Positions 35,702 to 43,598 of a DNA stretch of 64,000 bases are shown here, one piece after another. The stretch covers positions 930,001 through 994,000 of the forward strand of contig NC_007973.1 of NCBI RefSeq assembly GCF_000196015.1. The letters run 5' to 3'. Source of the DNA: Cupriavidus metallidurans CH34. GTDB taxonomy: Bacteria > Pseudomonadota > Gammaproteobacteria > Burkholderiales > Burkholderiaceae. The position numbers and the translations under genes were made by a program. Within the stretch, counting starts at the first letter, position 1; each line of letters starts with the position of its first letter. The notes beneath the pieces were generated by a model. That model was not told where the DNA came from, ran no database searches, and was given only the letters and a program-made list of their open reading frames with translations.

Positions 35702-36642
35702 GCGTGGCTCCGATAGGGGTGGGTTTCAATCCAGTGGCGGGCGATATCGACACGCCTGCAGATCCACACCTTGTCGTGAGACTGCACGTAATCCAGGAAT
35801 CGCTGCAGCGCGCGGAAACGTCCCGGGCGGCCCAGCAAGCGGCAATGCATGCCGATCGACAGCATCTTCGGGCGGTCCTGGCCCTGCGGATCGCCTTCGG
35901 CGTAGAGCACGTCGAAGGCATCCTTCAGATACTGGAAGAACTGCTCGCCCGTGTTGAAGCCCTGGGGCGTGGCGAAGCGCATGTCGTTGGTGTCGAGTGT
36001 GTACGGCACCACCAGATGGGGCTTCTTCTGGCCACCCGTGATTTCCACATCGGTCCAGAAGGGCAGGTCGTCGCCGTAGTAGTCGGCGTCATAGAGCAGC
36101 CCGCCGTGCTCGACCACCAGCCGGCGCGTGTTGGGGCTGTCGCGGCCGGTGTACCAGCCCAGCGGCATCTCGCCGGTCAGCTCCTTGATGATCTCCATGC
36201 CGATGCGCATGTGCTCGCGCTCGATGGCTTCGTCGATGCCCTGGTAGTGAATCCAGCGGTAGCCGTGGCAGGCGATCTCGTGACCGAGTTCGACGAACGC
36301 GCGGGTCAGTTCCGGATGGCGCTGCAGCGCCATCGACACGCCGAAGACCGTCAGCGGCAGCTTGCGTTGCTCGAACTCGCGCAGCAGGCGCCAGACGCCG
36401 GCGCGCGAGCCGTATTCGTAGATGCCCTCCATGCTCATGTGTCGCGCCGGATAGGCGGCGGCACCAACGATCTCGGACAGGAACTGCTCGGATGCCGCGT
36501 CGCCGTGCAGCACGCAGTTCTCACCGCCTTCCTCGTAATTGAGCACGAACTGCAGCGCGATGCGCGCGCCGCCCGGCCAGCGGGCGTGCGGTGGCTGCGC
36601 GCCGTAGCCAATGAGATCGCGTGGATAGTTATCGTGTGTCAT
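35698..36642 (-). CDS. puuE: Allantoinase PuuE (polysaccharide-deacetylase type)
   Basis: This 314-residue metal-independent allantoinase of the polysaccharide-deacetylase fold opens allantoin to allantoate. It has the MTHDNYPRDLIGYG start, the VFGVSMAL-HE(I/L)ACHGYRW block and the GWYTGRDSPNTRRLV segment typical of PuuE. It heads the puuE-uraD operon. The promoter region upstream contains repeated GACAATC elements. Confidence 0.94.
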   Translation of the reverse strand: MTHDNYPRDLIGYGAQPPHARWPGGARIALQFVLNYEEGGENCVLHGDAASEQFLSEIVGAAAYPARHMSMEGIYEYGSRAGVWRLLREFEQRKLPLTVFGVSMALQRHPELTRAFVELGHEIACHGYRWIHYQGIDEAIEREHMRIGMEIIKELTGEMPLGWYTGRDSPNTRRLVVEHGGLLYDADYYGDDLPFWTDVEITGGQKKPHLVVPYTLDTNDMRFATPQGFNTGEQFFQYLKDAFDVLYAEGDPQGQDRPKMLSIGMHCRLLGRPGRFRALQRFLDYVQSHDKVWICRRVDIARHWIETHPYRSHA

Positions 36643-36746
36643 CTCTTTATTTCTGCTTCAGGAGAAACTGCCCGCCCCGCGGGAGCCATGCATCGAAGCG
36701 ACCGGACTTACGCAAGGCGTATGCCAGAAACGCTCCCGTAGGGCTT

Positions 36747-36804
36747 GACAATCTGACATCGATCGGTATCGATTGTCGGTGTCAGATTGTCGCTATTGAT
36801 TGTT
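36747..36804. promoter_or_regulatory. Repeated GACAATC elements before puuE-uraD
   Basis: A perfect 12-bp inverted repeat, GACAATCTGACA (36747-36758) and TGTCAGATTGTC (36780-36791), is separated by 21 bases that contain another GATTGTC (36771-36777). A further GATTGTT lies near 36798. The same GACAA/TTGTC half-sites occur before uraH. This looks like an operator for the GntR/FCD regulator encoded at 38442. Confidence 0.6.
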
Positions 36805-36823
36805 GTAGTTGAATTGTTCGGAA

Positions 36824-38230
36824 TCACTCCGTGCCGTGCGAGTTCGCGGCGGCATTGCGCATGGCTTCCTCGGCCGACTGGATACCGTTGAAGAACAGGT
36901 TCAGCGCCACGGCGACGATGGTGCCCAGCACGATGCCGCTGTGGGTGAACGGGTCGGTCCACTTGGGCAGGTACTGGAACAGCGTCGGCGACAGCGTCGG
37001 GATCATGCCGAAGCCGATCGAGATCGCAACGATGAAGAGATTGTGGCGGTTGCGATTGAAATCACACGAACCGAGGATGCGGATGCCGGTGGCGGCCACC
37101 ATGCCGAACATCACGATACCTGCGCCACCCAGCACGAACTGCGGCACCGAGGCCACCACGTGGGCCATCTTCGGGAACAGGCCGAACGCGATCAGGATCA
37201 AGCCACCCGCCGCGGCGACGTAGCGCGAGCGCACGCCGGTCACCGTGACCAGGCCAACGTTCTGCGAGAACGACGTGTACGGGAAGGTGTTGAAGATACC
37301 GCCGATCACGGTGCCCAGGCCGTCTGCGCGCAGGCCGGCGGTCAGGTCGTCACGGCTGAGCTTGCGGCCGGTGATGTCGGACAGGGCCAGGAACATGCCA
37401 GTCGACTCTACCAGCGTGATCAGCATCACGATGCACATCGAGAGGATGGCGGTGAGTTCGAACTTCGGGATGCCGAAATGCAGTGGGGTGATCACGGCGA
37501 CGTAGCTGGCTTCGTTGAGGCCTTCGAACGAGACCTTGCCCAATGCCATCGCCACCAGCGTGCCGATGATGATGCCGAGCAGCACCGCGCAGTTGGCCAC
37601 CAGGCCACGACCGTATTTGCTCAGCAGCAGGATGACGGCGAGCACCAGGCCCGCGATGGCCAGGTTGCTGAGGTCACCGTAAGCGAGGTTGGGCACTTCC
37701 TTTGCCACGCCGTCGATCACGGCGCGCGTGGTCGGCTGCCCGCCACCGGCCCAGTTGATACCCACCCGCATCAGCGACACGCCAATCAGCGTGATCACCG
37801 TGCCGGTTACCACGGGCGGGAACAGTCCCAGCATCCGGCCCATCATCGGCGCGATCAATATGCCGAAGATACCGGACGCGATTACCGCGCCGTAGATGCC
37901 GAGCAGCCCGACGTTGGGATCGTTGCCGATGGCGATCATCGGCGCCACCGACGCGAACGTGACACCCATCATCACCGGCATGCGGATGCCGAATTTCCAG
38001 AAGCCGAAGGCCTGGATCAGCGTGGCCAGGCCAGCCGCGAACAGGTCGGCGTTGATCAGGAACGCGAGTTGATCCTTGGGAAGCTTGAGCGCACCGCCGA
38101 CGATCAGCGGAACCGCAACCGTGCCGGCATACATCACCAGCACGTGCTGCAGGCCCAGGGCAAGCAATCGCCCGGAGGGCAACCGCTCGTTTGTGAGATC
38201 CGTGGGGACCGTGGTGCTTGCGGAATTCAT
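36824..38230 (-). CDS. NCS2-family nucleobase (urate/xanthine) permease
   Basis: This 468-residue membrane transporter belongs to the nucleobase:cation symporter-2 family. The N-terminal QHVLVMYAGTVAVPLI helix and the family signature QNVGLVTVTGVRSR (about 330) are present, with about 12-14 hydrophobic segments. Residues and context favour urate or xanthine over uracil, but that is inference. A good GGAGAGGAG site precedes the ATG. It shares the strand with puuE-uraD but is separated by 181 bases including the operator region. Confidence 0.9.
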   Translation of the reverse strand: MNSASTTVPTDLTNERLPSGRLLALGLQHVLVMYAGTVAVPLIVGGALKLPKDQLAFLINADLFAAGLATLIQAFGFWKFGIRMPVMMGVTFASVAPMIAIGNDPNVGLLGIYGAVIASGIFGILIAPMMGRMLGLFPPVVTGTVITLIGVSLMRVGINWAGGGQPTTRAVIDGVAKEVPNLAYGDLSNLAIAGLVLAVILLLSKYGRGLVANCAVLLGIIIGTLVAMALGKVSFEGLNEASYVAVITPLHFGIPKFELTAILSMCIVMLITLVESTGMFLALSDITGRKLSRDDLTAGLRADGLGTVIGGIFNTFPYTSFSQNVGLVTVTGVRSRYVAAAGGLILIAFGLFPKMAHVVASVPQFVLGGAGIVMFGMVAATGIRILGSCDFNRNRHNLFIVAISIGFGMIPTLSPTLFQYLPKWTDPFTHSGIVLGTIVAVALNLFFNGIQSAEEAMRNAAANSHGTE

Positions 38231-38400
38231 GGGTGTGTCTCCTCTCCTTTGGATTTGGATGGGAACGCGCGCCGGGTTTTTTTCCTGGCCATTCGCCGGT
38301 GTCTCTTTTTGGTGGACTTCCGTCGATGACTCTTGTCCGGTCTCGTGCCTGGCCTCTAGTTGGGCGTCTTTCGGCAGATGAGACCGCTGGTTCTAGATCG

Positions 38401-38421
38401 GCAACAGGGGGTGGCTGTTGC
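38401..38421 (-). terminator. Hairpin after the GntR gene
   Basis: GCAACAG and CTGTTGC pair perfectly around 7 bases, 20 bases past the GntR stop. There is no T-run, so it may stall transcription weakly or define an RNA end. Confidence 0.4.
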
Positions 38422-38441
38422 CCGGCGGCGGGAACATTGCG

Positions 38442-39185
38442 CTAGGTGGAGCGGCCCAGCACACTGCGAAGATCGAAGTTGCCGGGCTCATCCGGCTGAA
38501 CGCGTTCCGCGCAGGCGCCAAGGTGGTGCGCCATGCGCGTCTGGGCCAGGGCGGCGTCGCCCTGTTCCAGTGCATCGAGGATTTCGTCGTGCTCGTCGAA
38601 CGAGCAGGCGTTGTGGCCCGGCGACTCCACGCTGGCAATCATCAGCGTGGTGCGCGACACCAGTCGGCGCATCATCGTCACGAGCAACTGGTTGCCGGAC
38701 AGTTCGGCCAGCGCGGTGTGGAACTCGGCCGAGAGGCGGATCCAGCGTGGGCGCTCGTGCGTCAGGAAGGCCTGGCGCTCGTCATTGACCATCTTGCGCA
38801 GCGGGGCGATCACGGTGCGCACGTTGGGCAGGGAGGCGAGCTTATCGAGCACGGCGCGCTCCAGCATCTGGCGCAGTTCGAACATGTCGTGCGCCTCGTC
38901 CGTGGACGGGCTGGCGATGAACGCGCCGCGATTCGGCTCCAGATCGACCATGCCGTCGGCGGCCAGGCGCGACAGCACCTTGCGTACCGTATGACGGGCC
39001 GTGGCATAGATCTCGCAAAGCGAATGCTCGGTCAGCTTGGTCCGGGGAGGCAGCCGGTGCTCCATGATCGCGTCATAGATCTCGTGATACATGCGCTCCT
39101 CGACGGAGCCCTTGCGGGCCGGTTTGTTGTCGGTGAGCGCCGGCAGGGCGTCGGCCGCGGCAATAAGCTTGAGATTCTTGGACAT
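38442..39185 (-). CDS. GntR-family (FCD-type) transcriptional regulator
   Basis: A 247-residue regulator; the ATG at 39185 is preferred over the GTG three codons earlier. The N-terminal winged helix (about 27-100) has the TARHTVRKVLSRLAADGMVDLEPNRGAFIA recognition region. The C-terminal FCD domain (about 105-235), with metal-binding His residues, would bind an effector, presumably a purine intermediate. It sits between the permease and uraH-puuD and faces palindromes of the TTGT-N2-ACAA type, so it is the probable regulator of this block. Confidence 0.9.
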   Translation of the reverse strand: MSKNLKLIAAADALPALTDNKPARKGSVEERMYHEIYDAIMEHRLPPRTKLTEHSLCEIYATARHTVRKVLSRLAADGMVDLEPNRGAFIASPSTDEAHDMFELRQMLERAVLDKLASLPNVRTVIAPLRKMVNDERQAFLTHERPRWIRLSAEFHTALAELSGNQLLVTMMRRLVSRTTLMIASVESPGHNACSFDEHDEILDALEQGDAALAQTRMAHHLGACAERVQPDEPGNFDLRSVLGRST

Positions 39186-39292
39186 CCTGGTCACTCGTAA
39201 TGCAAGGTGGCGATGGTCGGCGATCGTAGCGAGTGGTTATCAAACCGACATCACGCGCCTTGATACCGATCATGCGGCCGTGCAGATCTAAA

Positions 39293-39381
39293 AATTGTTG
39301 ACAATTATTTGGATATGCAAGCACCATTGTCAACAAAACCGCCTCAGGTTTTCGACAACTACGGGTATATACCGAGTTGTC
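39293..39381. promoter_or_regulatory. GntR-type operators in the regulator-uraH gap
   Basis: Three dyads are visible: AATTGT-TG-ACAATT (39293-39306), TTGT-CA-ACAA (39327-39336), and GACAACT...AGTTGTC (39354-39381) around a GGTATATACC palindrome. TTGT-N2-ACAA is a familiar operator core for FCD regulators. A further perfect ATTGTCGACAAT lies inside uraH at 39607-39618. The rest of 39186-39528 shows no gene. Confidence 0.65.
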
Positions 39382-39528
39382 ATCAGGATGGCGCGGGCGC
39401 ATTGTCGCCTCGCACCAATCCAGCGCCGGGATGCGTTGAAACACGTACCGAGCGGGCACCATTCCTCAAAATGGTGCTAGTGAAGGCAGCGGCGCCCCTC
39501 ACAACCCACACCCCAAAGGAAGAACAGG

Positions 39529-39882
39529 ATGGGACGCTTGACCACTCACGTTCTCGACACGGCAGCCGGGACGCCTGGCGCCGCAATGTCGATCACTCTC
39601 CATAAAATTGTCGACAATCGTCGTGAGACCCTGAAGAAGGTCACGACGAATCACGATGGCCGTTGCGACCAGCCGCTGCTGGAAGGCGCCGACCTCGTAG
39701 CGGGCGTCTACGAACTCGAGTTCGGCGCCGGCGACTATTTCCGTGCCCAGGGCGTCAAACTGCCCGAACCGGCATTCCTGGATGTGGTGACGCTGCGCTT
39801 CGGCATTGCCGATACCGCCGCGCACTACCACGTGCCGCTGCTGGTGTCGCCGTGGTCGTACTCGACCTACCGCGGCAGCTGA
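39529..39882 (+). CDS. uraH: 5-hydroxyisourate hydrolase
   Basis: The 117-residue transthyretin-related enzyme hydrolyses 5-hydroxyisourate to OHCU. It has the N-terminal LTTHVLDTAAG motif, the HDGRC and the C-terminal YSTYRGS tetrad that marks HIU hydrolase. AAGGAAG precedes the ATG. It is followed 31 bases later by puuD, which makes its substrate. A GntR-type palindrome lies inside the coding region. Confidence 0.95.
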   Translation: MGRLTTHVLDTAAGTPGAAMSITLHKIVDNRRETLKKVTTNHDGRCDQPLLEGADLVAGVYELEFGAGDYFRAQGVKLPEPAFLDVVTLRFGIADTAAHYHVPLLVSPWSYSTYRGS

Positions 39883-39913
39883 TCAAGGCGGACGGGAATA
39901 AAGGAGACAAGTC

Positions 39914-41122
39914 ATGGAAGGCTATATTCTCGACTGGGCCAATTTGCTCTTGCGTTGGCTCCACGTGATCACGGCGATTGCCTGGATCGGTTCGTCGTTC
40001 TACTTCGTCTGGCTGGACAACAGCCTGACGCGCCCCACGGCCAGCGACCTCAAGGACAAGGGTGTCGACGGTGAACTCTGGGCCGTGCACGGCGGTGGCT
40101 TCTACAACCCGCAGAAGTACCTGACCGCGCCGAAGAGCCTGCCGGAGAACCTGCACTGGTTCTACTGGGAGTCGTATTCGACGTGGATGAGCGGCTTTGC
40201 GCTGCTGGTGGTGCTGTATCTGTTCAACGCGAGCACGTTCCTGATCGACAAGAATGTGTACGACATGTCGCCCGGCGCCGCCGTTGGCTTTGCCGTGTCA
40301 TACCTCGTGCTTGGCTGGGTGGTCTACGACTCGATCTGCCGTATCTTCGGCAAGAGCGACCGTACCGTAGGCATTCTGGTGGCGGTCTATGTGGCGGTCG
40401 CGGCGTTTGTGGCGTGCCATATCTTCTCTGGCCGCGCGGCATTCCTGCTGACCGGTGCAATGATCGCGACGATCATGAGTGCCAACGTGCTGTTCTGGAT
40501 CATCCCGGGCCAGCGCAAGGTGGTGGCGTCGCTGAAGGCCGGCCAGCCGGTGGATCCGATCCACGGCAAGCGCGGCAAGCAGCGTAGCGTGCACAACACG
40601 TACTTCACGTTGCCGGTGCTGTTCGCAATGCTGTCGAACCACTACAGCATGACGTACGCGGCCAAGAACAACTGGCTCGTGCTGATCATGGTGATGCTGG
40701 CCGGCGTGCTGATTCGCCAGTTCTTCATCCTGAAGCACAAGGGCAAGATCAACTTCGCATGGCCGACCGCCGGCGTGGCCTGCCTGGGCGTAGTGGCATT
40801 CATGATCGCGCCGCAGCCGCGTCCGCAAGTTGCCAGCAATGCTGCCGGTGACGCCGCCAATGCCGTGAGCTTTGTGAAGGTTCAGGAAATCATCAACACG
40901 CGTTGCGTGCAGTGCCACGCCGAGCAGCCGAAGATGATGCCGACCGCTGCCAAGGGGATCAAGCTGGACTCCGCCGATGGCATCAAGGCGCACGCTCAGC
41001 TGATCTATCAACAGGCCGTGCAGCAGAAGGCAATGCCGCTGGGCAACGTCACGCAGATCACGGACGATGAACGCGCGCTGCTTGGCCAATGGTTCGAAGG
41101 CGGCGCGAAAACCACCAACTGA
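39914..41122 (+). CDS. puuD: Membrane urate hydroxylase PuuD with C-terminal cytochrome c
   Basis: This 402-residue enzyme oxidises urate to 5-hydroxyisourate. The first 300 residues have about 8 membrane helices starting ANLLLRWLHVITAIAWIGSS. The C-terminal domain (about 315-400) carries one heme-binding CVQCH motif and a late Met ligand. It delivers electrons to the respiratory chain instead of making hydrogen peroxide, replacing classical uricase. It forms an operon with uraH. Confidence 0.95.
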   Translation: MEGYILDWANLLLRWLHVITAIAWIGSSFYFVWLDNSLTRPTASDLKDKGVDGELWAVHGGGFYNPQKYLTAPKSLPENLHWFYWESYSTWMSGFALLVVLYLFNASTFLIDKNVYDMSPGAAVGFAVSYLVLGWVVYDSICRIFGKSDRTVGILVAVYVAVAAFVACHIFSGRAAFLLTGAMIATIMSANVLFWIIPGQRKVVASLKAGQPVDPIHGKRGKQRSVHNTYFTLPVLFAMLSNHYSMTYAAKNNWLVLIMVMLAGVLIRQFFILKHKGKINFAWPTAGVACLGVVAFMIAPQPRPQVASNAAGDAANAVSFVKVQEIINTRCVQCHAEQPKMMPTAAKGIKLDSADGIKAHAQLIYQQAVQQKAMPLGNVTQITDDERALLGQWFEGGAKTTN

Positions 41123-41203
41123 TTTTTTGACCGAGCATCGGTGATCGACGGTCCGGAGGCTGTGCAGTCTGCAGCTGGCTGTTCCGGACCGGCGAGGGTT
41201 TGA

Positions 41204-41228
41204 GCGGGGCTTAGGCCCCGTTTTTTTA
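41204..41228 (+). terminator. Terminator of uraH-puuD
   Basis: CGGGGC-TTAG-GCCCCG is followed by seven Ts, 80 bases after the puuD stop. Confidence 0.85.
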
Positions 41229-41288
41229 TTTCTGGATCTGAATTGCTGCTCCCCACTCCCGCTGAGCGGACGAAGGGAGTCAGGATTC

Positions 41289-41864
41289 TCAGCCGCCGAC
41301 GTTGAACAGCGCCAACAGACCCAGCACCAGGAAGATCGCAGCGGCGATCTTGTGCACCAGGGCGATTGGCATCTTATTGGCGAAACGGTCGCCCAGCAGG
41401 ACGGCCGGGGCATTGGCGAGCATCATGCCGAACGTCGTGCCGGCCACCACTGCAATCACTTCGCCATGGAAGCGTGCGGCTAGCGCCACGGTGGCGATCT
41501 GCGTCTTGTCGCCCATCTCGGCGAAGAAGAACGCGATGATCGTGGTGCCCAGGATGCCGAGCGCACCCTTGACGGGTTTGGCTTCCTCGGCGTCGTCGAG
41601 CTTGTCCGGAATCAGCATCCAGCCGGCCATCGCAATGAACCCGAGGCCAAGAATCCAGCGCAGCAGGTCTACGCCGACCATGCCCGTGATCCAGCCGCCG
41701 AGCGCGCCGGCAAAGCCGTGATTGACCAGCGTTGCGATCAGGATGCCCAGAATGATGGGAATTGGCTTGCGGTAGCGCGCGGCCAGGACGAGCGACAGCA
41801 ACTGCGTCTTGTCGCCCATTTCAGCGAGCGCGACGATGCCTGTGGAGACGAGGAACGATTCCAT
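41289..41864 (-). CDS. TMEM165/GDT1-family manganese transporter
   Basis: From the ATG at 41864 this is 191 residues, the normal length. The two signature EMGDKT repeats are at LAEMGDKTQ (about 16) and FFAEMGDKTQ (about 119), in a duplicated arrangement with 6 membrane helices. UPF0016 members export or move Mn2+ (MneA in Vibrio). A longer in-frame start at 42014 would lie inside the manganese riboswitch and is rejected. Regulation by Mn through the leader is strongly suggested. Confidence 0.92.
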   Translation of the reverse strand: MESFLVSTGIVALAEMGDKTQLLSLVLAARYRKPIPIILGILIATLVNHGFAGALGGWITGMVGVDLLRWILGLGFIAMAGWMLIPDKLDDAEEAKPVKGALGILGTTIIAFFFAEMGDKTQIATVALAARFHGEVIAVVAGTTFGMMLANAPAVLLGDRFANKMPIALVHKIAAAIFLVLGLLALFNVGG

Positions 41865-41917
41865 TTTTTGTCGTTTGAATAACCGGGCCGCAAATGCATC
41901 GCGAGATGCCAATGACG

Positions 41918-42106
41918 CACACCTTTCCCGGCCCGGCCAGAAAGGTGTGGTCATCGGTCTCGCCAGGCACTGGACACAAGGTCCTGGGCTGCGCACGCCA
42001 TAACCGCCTGCCATGTCGGCATTTGGTCAAGTCTGTTGACGTACGCCCCTGTCTTCCGGGTGCCGCATTGCGCGGCGCGGTGAGATCAGGGCGGCTACTC
42101 CCCAAT
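41918..42106 (-). promoter_or_regulatory. yybP-ykoY manganese riboswitch
   Basis: Read on the minus strand, the leader has the conserved GGGGAGTAGCC (42103 down), TACGTCAACAGAC (about 42043 down) and TGGCGAGACC (about 41965 to 41956) elements in the right order, the yybP-ykoY aptamer. A perfect 10-bp hairpin CACACCTTTC/GAAAGGTGTG (41918-41949) follows and may be the expression platform. A -10-like TAAAAT lies at 42117-42122. Known examples turn on Mn exporter genes when Mn is high. Confidence 0.93.
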
Positions 42107-42206
42107 GGAAGGTCGCATTTTAGCGAGACTGGCGACCGAAGTCCACCCGTCTCGCTGTTTCTGTCAATTCAAGGGAATGTCGCTAACGCCGCCATTCCCG
42201 ATGTGC

Positions 42207-43388
42207 TCAGACCGGAGTCGGAGCGTTTTCGCTGGTTTGGCGACCGCGGAAATCCGTCCAGCACAGCGCCTTGAAGTCGTAGAGCTTGCAGCGGTGGGCT
42301 GTATGGAAATACCAGCGCCACGAGAACTTCTCGATGATGATGCGACCCGGCAGTGCGTGCTCGAGCAGCGCCTGGGCGCGCTTGAGCTGGTACAGCGGGA
42401 TGCTCATGTCCACGTGGTGGGCCGTGTGCTCCATGATGTGATGCAGGGCCGCGCCGATGCCGAAGTTGAAGCGCAGATGCACGGTCGTCGACACGAAAGG
42501 CTGGGCCTTCGCCCACATGGCCTTGGTGTCGTACCACGCCACGCTGGTATGCGTATGGTGGACGTACAGCACGAAGCCAACGGTGGCGTTCCAGATCAGG
42601 AAGGGCAGCACGAAGCCGGTGCCGACCAGCAGCAGCGGGGATTGCCCGGTGGCCACGGCCAGCCATACCAGCGCGCCGATCCAGACTGCGCCGAAAGCTC
42701 CCACGAGCGCGCAGTCCCACATGAAGATCGGGCGACGCGTCGCCATCTGGCGCTTGCTGGGGAAGAACAGCTTGAACCACCAGATCTCGATCAGGTAGTA
42801 AAGGCCGGCGCCAAGGCCGTTGCGGTAGATGCGCTCCAGAATCCGGCGGCTGCGCGGCAGCGCGCGGAATTCCTCGAGCGAGTAGGGCGCCCAGACGAAG
42901 TCGAAGCCCTTCAGGTTCGTGTAACCATGATGGACGACGTTATGGCCGACTTCCCAGAGGCTGTAAGGCGTGAGCGACGGCAGGAACGTGAGCCGGCCCA
43001 GCCACTTGTTCAGGCCACGACGGTCGGTCAGGCTCTGGTGGCAGGCATCGTGCCCAATGATGAACAGGCGCGCGATGATCAGTCCGGCCAGCACGCCGAG
43101 CCCAACCTTGGCCCACCAGGGTGATGCCAGGACCACACCGGCCAGTACGGCAGCGAACAGCGCGTAATCGAACGCGAACAGAAGCAGCGCGCGCGCGGTG
43201 CTGCGGCCGCCGAGGGGAATCAGCCAGCTGCGGATCGTCTTGCGATTCGGAAATGGGGCCTCGAAGGCGATTGGCTCCGGCAGGGGAATGTTCTTGGCCG
43301 GGCGTTTGGGGCGGTTCGTGCCGTGATTCGGCGCTTGCGAGATCGCGTCGGCGTCGGCCGGCGAGAGGGTGTCAGATGGGGCAGTCAT
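42207..43388 (-). CDS. Membrane fatty acid desaturase
   Basis: A 393-residue membrane di-iron desaturase. Three histidine boxes are visible: HDACH (about 120), HNVVHHG (about 160) and EHTAHHVD (about 320), separated by hydrophobic segments. The ATG at 43388 is used; a TTG one codon earlier is the other option. It introduces double bonds in acyl chains or hydroxylates lipids. It is encoded alone and shows no link to the purine genes around it. Confidence 0.9.
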   Translation of the reverse strand: MTAPSDTLSPADADAISQAPNHGTNRPKRPAKNIPLPEPIAFEAPFPNRKTIRSWLIPLGGRSTARALLLFAFDYALFAAVLAGVVLASPWWAKVGLGVLAGLIIARLFIIGHDACHQSLTDRRGLNKWLGRLTFLPSLTPYSLWEVGHNVVHHGYTNLKGFDFVWAPYSLEEFRALPRSRRILERIYRNGLGAGLYYLIEIWWFKLFFPSKRQMATRRPIFMWDCALVGAFGAVWIGALVWLAVATGQSPLLLVGTGFVLPFLIWNATVGFVLYVHHTHTSVAWYDTKAMWAKAQPFVSTTVHLRFNFGIGAALHHIMEHTAHHVDMSIPLYQLKRAQALLEHALPGRIIIEKFSWRWYFHTAHRCKLYDFKALCWTDFRGRQTSENAPTPV

Positions 43389-43545
43389 CAAAGGTCTGGC
43401 GAGTCGGTATGCATGTGCGTCTGCCCGGATGGGCGGACTTTATATGCGTGACAGGCTAGAAGGCTTTGATGACCGTTGTGTTGATTATGGTCAATGCTCC
43501 GCGAGGGCGGATTCGCATTGAGACCAAAAAAGCACATCGACGGAC

Positions 43546-43582
43546 CATGTTTGGGTGGAATCGGCCGATCCACACAAACATG
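43546..43582. repeat. Imperfect 37-base inverted repeat
   Basis: CATGTTTGGGTGGAATCGG and its near-complement form a long stem with one mismatch and one extra base. It starts 17 bases past the guaD stop. A T-run (TTTTTT) lies about 20 bases further on the minus strand. It is probably the guaD transcript end. Confidence 0.55.
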
Positions 43583-43598
43583 CCCCGCCTAAGTCCGA

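Noticed and set aside
38231..38441. Possible xanthine riboswitch before the permease gene
   Set aside because: I looked for a structured leader because such permeases can be riboswitch-controlled, but I could not identify the conserved elements.
41865..42014. N-terminal extension of the TMEM165-type gene
   Set aside because: The bases belong to the Mn riboswitch; the family length fits the start at 41864.
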